This document shows positions 8,058-13,499 of a stretch of 18,081 bases of DNA, piece by piece (position 1 is the first letter of the stretch; every line of letters starts with the position of its first letter). Source of the stretch: JBMTVN01 sp046047235 (GTDB taxonomy: Bacteria; Verrucomicrobiota; Verrucomicrobiia; Limisphaerales; JAHDYP01). Under the pieces are notes generated by a model that searched no databases, had not been told where the DNA came from, and was given only the letters and a program-made list of their open reading frames with translations. The stretch covers positions 1 through 18,081 of the forward strand of contig JBJOII010000138.1 of NCBI GenBank assembly GCA_046047235.1. Reading direction: 5' to 3'. The position numbers were made by a program, and so were the translations under genes.

Positions 8058-9350
8058 ATGACTGTCGCCGAACAAATGCTCCAGCTGGCCACCCAAGCCA
8101 AAGCCGCCTCCCACCAGCTCGCCCTCCTCTCCACCCAAGACAAAAACCACTGCCTCGAAAGCATGGCCGAGGCCATCCTCACCCACTCAAACGAACTCCA
8201 GCTCGCCAACCAAAAAGACCTCGCCACCGCCACCGAAATGGGCCTCAGCCAAGCCATGCTCGACCGGCTCACTCTCACCAACACCCGCATCCAGGCCATG
8301 GCCCAAGGCCTCCGCGAAGTCGCCGCCCTCCCCGACCCCGTCGGCCGCACCCTCGATGAACGTACCCGACCCAATGGCCTCCGCCTCCAAAAGGTCTCCG
8401 TGCCCATCGGCGTCGTCGTCATCATCTATGAATCCAGACCCAACGTCACCGCCGACGCCGCCAGCCTCTGCCTCAAATCCGGCAACGCCACCATCCTCCG
8501 CGGCGGTAAAGAAGCCCTCCACTCCAATCAACTCATCGCCAAAATCATGGTCGATGCCGCCCAAAAAAACCTGCCCCAGTTCCCCGAATACGCCATCCAA
8601 GTCGTCCCCACCACCGACCGCGCCGCTATACCCGAACTCCTCTCCCTCACCCACCTCGTCGACCTCTGTATGCCTCGCGGAGGCGAAGGCCTCATCCGCG
8701 CCGTAGCCGATTGCTCCAAAGTCCCCGTCATCAAACACTACAAAGGCGTCTGCCATACCTACCTCGACCGTCACGCTGACCCCAACATGGCCGAATCCGT
8801 CGCCGTCAACGCCAAAACCCAACGCCCCGGCGTCTGTAACGCCATGGAAACTCTCCTCGTCGATGCCGCCGCCGCCAAAACACTCCTCCCCATCGTCGCC
8901 AAATCCCTCGCCCAACATCACGTCGAACTCCGCGCCGACCCCGAAAGCCTCGAAATCCTCCAGTCCACCAAATCGCTCGACACCTCCTCCCTCAACCTCA
9001 AACCCGCCACCGACCAGGACTACCACACGGAATATAACGACCTCATCCTCAATGTCCGCACGGTCAAGGGCGTCGACTCCGCCATCCATCACATCAACCG
9101 CTACGGCAGCCACCACTCCGATTGCATCATCACTGCCCACGAACCCACCGCCCGGAAATTCCTCGCCGCCGTCGACTCCGCCGCCGTCTACTGGAACGCC
9201 TCCACCCGCTTCACCGACGGTAACCAGTTCGGTATGGGCGCAGAAATCGGGATCAGCACCGACAAAGTCGGCGCCCGCGGCCCCATGGGACTCGAAGAAC
9301 TCACCACCATCAAATGGCTCTGCTTCGGATCCGGCCAAATCCGCACCTAA
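8058..9350 (+). CDS. proA: Glutamate-5-semialdehyde dehydrogenase (gamma-glutamyl phosphate reductase)
   Basis: ProA reduces gamma-glutamyl phosphate with NADPH to glutamate-5-semialdehyde, the second step of proline synthesis in the cytoplasm. The 430-residue product is close to the family length (about 417 in E. coli). The nucleotide-binding and aldehyde-dehydrogenase core is clear: 'PIGVVVIIYESRPNVTADAA', 'SGNATILRGGKEA', 'LCMPRGGEGLIRAV', 'VIKHYKGVCH', and the catalytic cysteine Cys260 in 'RPGVCNAMETLLVD'. The C-terminal part has 'YGSHHSDCIIT', 'VYWNASTRFTDGNQFGMGAE' and 'GPMGLEELTTIKW'. The start is ATG 8058-8060 because the homology begins at MTVAEQM; the longer open frame upstream reads proline-rich antisense of the TPR gene. 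No Shine-Dalgarno is visible. proB is not in the window. Confidence 0.97.
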   Translation: MTVAEQMLQLATQAKAASHQLALLSTQDKNHCLESMAEAILTHSNELQLANQKDLATATEMGLSQAMLDRLTLTNTRIQAMAQGLREVAALPDPVGRTLDERTRPNGLRLQKVSVPIGVVVIIYESRPNVTADAASLCLKSGNATILRGGKEALHSNQLIAKIMVDAAQKNLPQFPEYAIQVVPTTDRAAIPELLSLTHLVDLCMPRGGEGLIRAVADCSKVPVIKHYKGVCHTYLDRHADPNMAESVAVNAKTQRPGVCNAMETLLVDAAAAKTLLPIVAKSLAQHHVELRADPESLEILQSTKSLDTSSLNLKPATDQDYHTEYNDLILNVRTVKGVDSAIHHINRYGSHHSDCIITAHEPTARKFLAAVDSAAVYWNASTRFTDGNQFGMGAEIGISTDKVGARGPMGLEELTTIKWLCFGSGQIRT

Positions 9351-9363
9351 CCCCCGACCTCCT

Positions 9364-9399
9364 TGTCCCGGCCTAGTGGCGCAAAGCGCCTCGAAGCCG
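9364..9399 (+). repeat. Short hairpin element after proA (REP-like)
   Basis: Fourteen nt after the proA stop lies TGTCCC, then TAGT, a perfect 5-bp stem GGCGC-AAA-GCGCC (9378-9390), then CGAAG. A weaker outer pairing CGGC/GCCG (9369-9372 with 9396-9399) is possible. The same order of blocks recurs after the next gene at 10772-10806 with a different stem sequence. There is no T-tract, so it is not a typical intrinsic terminator. Confidence 0.5.
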
Positions 9400-9417
9400 T
9401 ATGACCCCTGACCTCCA

Positions 9418-9459
9418 CCCCCCCCGCCCCCCCCGCCCCCCGTGACCCCCGTGACCCCC
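9418..9459 (-). other. C-tract cluster; G-quadruplex-forming motif on the - strand
   Basis: Five C-runs of 8, 8, 6, 5 and 5 bases are separated by single G or GTGA spacers on the + strand. On the - strand this reads as five G-runs with loops of 1, 1, 4 and 4 nt, well within the usual quadruplex pattern. It spans the start codon region of the next gene, with the G-rich strand as template. Confidence 0.65.
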
Positions 9460-10764
9460 GTCCAACAAGCCCAAGCCATCCGGAATCAACTGCCCCCTCA
9501 AGGCCTCTTCCACCAACTCGATTGGCGCACCTCACCCGAACCCCTCGCCCTCGATGCCCCCACCTCCCACACAATCCAAAACCTCGGCAAAACCCTCCAC
9601 CAGTTCAACCGCGCCGCTAACCTCCTCTACCGCCACAGCGTCGCCGGACAACAACCCCCCTGGATCGCCCACTGGCTCGAACTCGGGAAACCCCGCGATA
9701 TCATCGAACTCCAACGCGCTAACCCCCTCAAAAATGAACTCCCCCGCGTCATCCGACCCGACCTCCTCCTCTGCGAAAATGGCCTCCGCATCACGGAACT
9801 AGACAGCGTCCCCGGCGGCATCGGCCTCACCGCCTGGCTCAACCAAACCTACTCCTCCCTCAACCACCCCGTCGCCGGTGGCCCCAACGGCATGATCGAT
9901 GGCTTCACCTCCATCTTCCCCCCCAATACCCCCATCGAAATCATCGTCTCGGAGGAATCCCAAACCTACCGGCCCGAAATGGAATGGCTCGCCCAACAAC
10001 TCTCCAACCGCGGCACCCCCTGCTCAGTCCATAATACCGAAAACCACCAACCCCAACCCGGCACCGCCTGCTACCGCTTCTTCGAACTGTTCGACCTCCC
10101 CAACCTCCCCATCGCCCAACCCCTCCTCAACGCCACCCTCGCCAAATCCATCTCCCTCACCCCACCCCCACGTAGCTTCCTCGAGGAAAAAATGCTCCTC
10201 GGCCTCCTCTGGAACCGCCGACTCGAACCCTTCTGGAAACAAGAACTCGGCTCCAGCTACCTCAAACAACTCCTCTCCCTCACCCCAAGAACCTGGATCC
10301 TCGACCCCACACCCCTCCCCCCACACGCCGCCATCCCCGATCTCAACCTCTCAGATTGGTCCGAACTCAAGGAACTCTCCCAAAAAGACCGCCAGCTCAT
10401 CCTCAAAATCTCCGGCTTCTCCCCCCAAGCCTGGGGCGCCCGCGGGGTCTTCCTCGGCAGTGACCTCCCCGCCAACGAATGGGCCCAAGCGGTCAACCAA
10501 GCCCTCCAACAATTCCCAAACTCCCCCTCCATCCTCCAACGCTTCGAAAAACCCAAACGTATCCCCTGCTCCTGGGTCAACCTAAATACCCATACTCTCG
10601 TCCAAGATTACGGCCGCACCCGCCTCTGCCCCTACTACTTCGTCTCCGGCCCCTCCCAACAACCCCAAATCTCCCACGGCGGAACCCTCGCCACCATCTG
10701 CCCCGCCGATAAAAAAATCATCCACGGCATGTCCGACGCCATCCTCTGCCCCACCTCCCCCTAA
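9442..10764 (+). CDS. Putative ATP-grasp-like enzyme of unknown function
   Basis: The 440-residue cytoplasmic protein is not recognised with certainty. Two blocks suggest a circularly permuted ATP-grasp fold as in glutathionylspermidine-synthase-like proteins: 'LRITELDSVPGGIGLTAWLN' at about residues 113-132, and 'LILKISGFSPQAWGARGVFL' at about 318-337 followed by 'PSILQRFEKPKRI', resembling the Lys-containing nucleotide-binding strand and loop. The tail has 'CPYYFVSG', 'HGGTLATICPADKKIIHGMS'. These resemblances are by eye only. Translation must begin at one of two GTG codons in a tandem 9-mer, 9442-9444 or 9451-9453; no in-frame ATG lies near, and no ribosome binding site is visible amid the C-runs. 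It lies 91 nt after proA on the same strand, but nothing ties it to proline synthesis. Confidence 0.55.
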   Translation: MTPVTPVQQAQAIRNQLPPQGLFHQLDWRTSPEPLALDAPTSHTIQNLGKTLHQFNRAANLLYRHSVAGQQPPWIAHWLELGKPRDIIELQRANPLKNELPRVIRPDLLLCENGLRITELDSVPGGIGLTAWLNQTYSSLNHPVAGGPNGMIDGFTSIFPPNTPIEIIVSEESQTYRPEMEWLAQQLSNRGTPCSVHNTENHQPQPGTACYRFFELFDLPNLPIAQPLLNATLAKSISLTPPPRSFLEEKMLLGLLWNRRLEPFWKQELGSSYLKQLLSLTPRTWILDPTPLPPHAAIPDLNLSDWSELKELSQKDRQLILKISGFSPQAWGARGVFLGSDLPANEWAQAVNQALQQFPNSPSILQRFEKPKRIPCSWVNLNTHTLVQDYGRTRLCPYYFVSGPSQQPQISHGGTLATICPADKKIIHGMSDAILCPTSP

Positions 10765-10872
10765 CGCCCGACTGTCCCCCGTAGCTCAAAGAGCGAAGAA
10801 GGACAGGCAGCACCTACCGCTCTGCACTTCTTATTCCTCATAGGCCAGTCAACCTATATCAGGACGTGAACC
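10765..10872. other. Intergenic spacer before the first heptamer array
   Basis: This 108-nt part of the 366-nt gap between the ATP-grasp-like gene and sppA contains the hairpin at 10772-10806. A further small inverted repeat, ATAGG ... CCTAT, lies near 10840-10857. No gene or promoter is recognisable; the remainder of the gap is the heptamer array and about 40 nt before sppA. Confidence 0.4.
10772..10806 (+). repeat. Short hairpin element after the ATP-grasp-like gene (REP-like)
   Basis: Seven nt after the stop, CTGTCC (10772-10777) pairs with GGACAG (10801-10806), enclosing an inner hairpin GCTC-AAA-GAGC (10784-10794) and the block CGAAG. It shares TGTCCC, TAG, an AAA loop and CGAAG with the element after proA, while the inner stem bases differ but still pair. 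That pattern suggests a dispersed structured repeat rather than chance. No T-tract follows. Confidence 0.55.
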
Positions 10873-11089
10873 CGCTTACCCCTTACCGCTTACCCCTTAC
10901 CGCTTACCCCTTACCGCTTACCGCCTGCCGCTTGCCGCTCTGCCCTTGCCGCTCTGCCCTTGCCGCTCTGCCCTTACCGCTTACCGCTTACCCCTTACCG
11001 CTTACCCCTTACCGCTTACCCCTTACCGCTTACCGCCTGCCGCTTGCCGCTCTGCCCTTACCGCTTACCGCTCTGCGTCCTGCGCTTGC
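10873..11089 (+). repeat. Heptanucleotide tandem array 1 (31 units)
   Basis: Every 7 nt from 10873 to 11089 begins a new unit, 31 in a row without a register slip. Units are variants of CGCTTAC, CCCTTAC, CGCTTGC, CGCTCTG, CCCTTGC and CGCCTGC, often alternating CGC/CCC. Higher-order blocks recur, for example the order CGCCTGC-CGCTTGC-CGCTCTG at 10922 and again at 11134-codon-like spacing near 11034. Register is lost by one base at 11090, followed by a last CCCTTGC. The array lies in front of sppA and is open in all + frames, which creates false N-terminal extensions for that gene. Confidence 0.92.
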
Positions 11090-11130
11090 CCCCTTGCCCA
11101 TCCCACCCCCGTGCGATACCTTCCCGTCCA

Positions 11131-12276
11131 ATGGACCAAGACCCGCCAGCCAATCCCAACCCCGGCAACCTCACGCCCCCACCCCTCTACCCCCCAACAC
11201 CCCCACCCCTCACACCACGCCCCAAGAAAAAACGCTCTCTCGGCTGGATCATCGTCCTCATCCTCGTCCTGAGCCTCGGCGGCCTCGGCCTCGGACTCCT
11301 CCTCCTCCTGGGCTTCGTCGGATCCCTCCCGCTCTCCCCCTCCCTCGCCTCCTCCCCAAGCTCCTTCCTCCAGGAAGTCCTCGTCGAAGATAACGACTCG
11401 CGCAATAAAATCGCCCTGGTCAACCTCTCCGGAATCATCACCGACGGCGCCATCGATGCCTCCGGCTACAGCATCGTCCGACTCATCCAGGACCAGCTCG
11501 AACTCGCCGCTGATGACCCCCGCGTCCGCGCCGTCGTCCTCATCATCGATTCCCCAGGAGGAGAAGTCCTCGCCTCAGACGAAATCTATCGCGCCATCGA
11601 GGAATTCCAGGACGAAGCCGGCAAACCCGTCATCGCCTCCATGCAAAGCCTCGCCGCCTCCGGAGGCTACTACGCCGCCGCACCCTGCCGCTGGATCGTC
11701 GCCCACGAACTCACCCTCACCGGAAGCATCGGCGTCATCATGCAAGGCTATAACTACCGCGGCCTCATGGATAAAGTCGGCGTCCGCCCCGAAGTCTTCA
11801 AAAGCGGCCGCTTCAAAGACATGCTCAGCGGCAGTAAACGGGAACAAGATGTCTCCCCCGAAGAACGTCAAATGGTCCAAACCCTCGTCGATGAAACCTT
11901 CTCCCGCTTCAAACACGTCGTCCGTAAAGGACGCAACACCGCCCACGAATTCAATGGCGACAGCGGCCGCCAACTCAGCCCCTCGTGGGAAGAATACGCC
12001 GACGGCAGAATCCTCTCCGGCACCCAAGCCTACGAACACGGCTTCGTCGATGAACTGGGCAACTTCGAACAGGCCGTCGAACGAGCATACCGCATAACCG
12101 GTATCTCCTCCGCCAACCTCATCCGCTATCAACGCCCCTTCGACCTCGGTAATATCTTCCGCCTCCTCGGCCAGTCCCCCAAAGACAAGAATACCGTCAA
12201 AATCCAGCTCGGCCCCGATACCTCCACGGTGCAGTCCGGACGCCTCTACTACCTCTCCCCCGCACTCCTGCCCTGA
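11131..12276 (+). CDS. sppA: Signal peptide peptidase SppA, short type
   Basis: SppA is a membrane-bound serine protease with a Ser/Lys dyad that degrades signal peptides left in the membrane. The 381-residue product has a proline-rich cytoplasmic N-terminus (1-31), a basic patch PKKKR, and one long membrane helix (about 38-64). The peptidase domain has 'VVLIIDSPGGEVLASDEI', the nucleophile Ser177 in 'SLAASGGYYAAA', 'LTGSIGVIMQ', and the general base Lys229 in 'SGRFKDML'. The 52-residue Ser-Lys spacing fits the Bacillus-type short SppA. ATG 11131-11133 is chosen because the open frame upstream is only the heptamer array. No Shine-Dalgarno is visible. Its stop overlaps the probable CTG start of the HNH gene. 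Confidence 0.94.
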   Translation: MDQDPPANPNPGNLTPPPLYPPTPPPLTPRPKKKRSLGWIIVLILVLSLGGLGLGLLLLLGFVGSLPLSPSLASSPSSFLQEVLVEDNDSRNKIALVNLSGIITDGAIDASGYSIVRLIQDQLELAADDPRVRAVVLIIDSPGGEVLASDEIYRAIEEFQDEAGKPVIASMQSLAASGGYYAAAPCRWIVAHELTLTGSIGVIMQGYNYRGLMDKVGVRPEVFKSGRFKDMLSGSKREQDVSPEERQMVQTLVDETFSRFKHVVRKGRNTAHEFNGDSGRQLSPSWEEYADGRILSGTQAYEHGFVDELGNFEQAVERAYRITGISSANLIRYQRPFDLGNIFRLLGQSPKDKNTVKIQLGPDTSTVQSGRLYYLSPALLP

Positions 12277-12602
12277 ACGCTCGCCCAAACCAAACCTGCG
12301 AACTCTGCCACCGTCAGGTCTCCCACCTGACCACCCACCACCTCATCCCCAAAACCCGACACAACAACCGCCGCGTCCGACGTGACCTCAACCGCCAACA
12401 CGTCAGACAGGCACTCGCCCGGCTCTGCAAAGGTTGTCACAACTTCCTCCACGCCACGTTCACAGAAAAAACTCTGGAACGGGAACTCAACACCCTCGAA
12501 TCCCTCACCCAACACCCCAAGGTCGCCACGTTCCTCCTCTGGCTCAAAACCAAACCCTCCGACTTCCACCCCTATACCCGCGAAGCTCAAATTAAACACT
12601 GA
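12273..12602 (+). CDS. Small HNH-type zinc protein with probable CTG start
   Basis: The frame encodes 109 residues counted from CTG 12273-12275. Two zinc-binding pairs are clear: Cys9-x2-Cys12 ('CELCHR') and Cys52-x2-Cys55 ('LCKGCHNFLH'). Between them lies His22-His23 in 'TTHHLIPKTR', and after them His56 and His60, which is the layout of a small HNH nuclease-like fold. The tail 'LERELNTLESL' is helical. No in-frame ATG, GTG or TTG exists in the coding part or closely upstream in the sppA 3' end. The CTG overlaps the sppA TGA as CTGA, mimicking the usual ATGA coupling, so it is the best start. The stop lies 5 nt before the sirtuin ATG, so sppA, this gene and cobB probably form one transcript. 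DNA cleavage is inferred, not shown. Confidence 0.78.
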   Translation: MNARPNQTCELCHRQVSHLTTHHLIPKTRHNNRRVRRDLNRQHVRQALARLCKGCHNFLHATFTEKTLERELNTLESLTQHPKVATFLLWLKTKPSDFHPYTREAQIKH

Positions 12603-12607
12603 GCCCC

Positions 12608-13345
12608 ATGCTCCCCAAAAAACTCCTCACTCTCCTCCGCAACACCAAATCCATTACCTGCCTCACCGGAGCCGGCGTCTCCGCCGAAAGCGGAGTCCCC
12701 ACCTTCCGCGATGCCCAAACCGGCCTCTGGGCCAATTACCCACCCCAAGATCTCGCCTCCCCACAAGGCTTCCTCCAAAACCCCAAAATCGTCTGGGAAT
12801 GGTACGCCTGGCGCCGAAAAACCATCCTCAGTTGCCAACCTAACCCGGCCCACCTCAGCCTCGCCAAAATCACCCAGCTCCGCCCCCTCACGCTCATTAC
12901 CCAAAATGTCGACGGCCTCCACCAACGCGCCGGCTCAACCCAAGTCATCGAACTCCACGGCAACCTCCACCGCGTAAAATGCTTCGAGGAAAATCACCCC
13001 GTAGAACACTACACCGATACCAACCCGCCCCCACCACGCTGCCCACAATGCCAAAGCTTCCTCCGCCCCGATGTCGTCTGGTTCGGGGAATCCCTCCCCA
13101 GTAAACAAATCGGACTCGCCATCCAAGCCAGCCGATCCTGTAACCTCTTCATCTCCGCCGGAACCTCCTCCCTCGTCTACCCCGCCGCATCCCTCCCGGA
13201 AATCGCCCTCGCCAATGGCGCCACCCTCGTCGAAATCAACCCCCAACCTACCCCCCTCACCCCCTACGCTCACTTCTCCCTCCAATACCCCGCCGGCCAA
13301 ATCCTCCCCCTCATCCTCCAAACCCTCCAATCTCCCCCCAATTAA
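12608..13345 (+). CDS. cobB: NAD-dependent protein deacylase, sirtuin class III (CobB/SIRT5 type)
   Basis: The 245-residue sirtuin removes acyl groups from lysines using NAD+ in the cytoplasm. It shows the NAD-binding 'LTGAGVSAESGVPTFRDA' at 19-36, 'TQNVDGLHQRAG' at 98-109, the catalytic His117 in 'ELHGNL', zinc ligands Cys125, Cys145 and Cys148, and 'RPDVVWFGE'. Tyr66 and Arg69 in 'WYAWRR' form the Y-x2-R pair that in SIRT5 and E. coli CobB binds succinyl or malonyl groups, so desuccinylase or demalonylase activity is expected besides deacetylation. Only one Cys remains in the first zinc pair (CFEE), as I recall also for E. coli CobB. The start ATG 12608 follows the HNH gene by 5 nt with no Shine-Dalgarno. 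The heptamer array begins at the base after its TAA. Confidence 0.95.
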   Translation: MLPKKLLTLLRNTKSITCLTGAGVSAESGVPTFRDAQTGLWANYPPQDLASPQGFLQNPKIVWEWYAWRRKTILSCQPNPAHLSLAKITQLRPLTLITQNVDGLHQRAGSTQVIELHGNLHRVKCFEENHPVEHYTDTNPPPPRCPQCQSFLRPDVVWFGESLPSKQIGLAIQASRSCNLFISAGTSSLVYPAASLPEIALANGATLVEINPQPTPLTPYAHFSLQYPAGQILPLILQTLQSPPN

Positions 13346-13492
13346 CCCTCCCCCCTCAGCCCTCCCCCCTCAGCCCTCCCCCCTCAGCCCTCAGCCCTCA
13401 GCCCTCAGCCCTCAGCCCTCAGCCCTCAGCCCTCAGCCCTCAGCCCTCAGCCCTCCGCCCTCTGCGCTTCCCGCTTCCCGCTACGCGCTATG
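13346..13492 (+). repeat. Heptanucleotide tandem array 2 (21 units)
   Basis: The gap between the convergent cobB and uvrD genes is filled by 21 units in unbroken 7-nt register, starting at the base after the cobB stop and ending 7 nt before the uvrD stop. The order is CCCTCCC/CCCTCAG alternating three times, then CCCTCAG repeated identically to 13450, then CCCTCCG, CCCTCTG, CGCTTCC twice, CGCTACG and CGCTATG. The run of identical units suggests recent expansion. No terminator hairpin is visible for either gene. Confidence 0.93.
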
Positions 13493-13499
13493 CCCCCAC

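Noticed and set aside
8187..9479. Long - strand open frame (430 codons) opposite proA
   Set aside because: It is the complement of a clear proA gene. C-ending codons on + keep antisense frames free of stops, and the translation is glycine/acid-rich with no motif.
10873..11089. CRISPR array
   Set aside because: The units are contiguous 7-mers without spacers, so it is a tandem repeat and not a CRISPR.
10960..11130. In-frame 57-codon upstream extension of sppA
   Set aside because: It consists of the heptamer array translated as a repeating Pro/Leu/Tyr pattern, begins at a TTG with no ribosome binding site, and precedes a normal ATG start with the expected SppA N-terminus.
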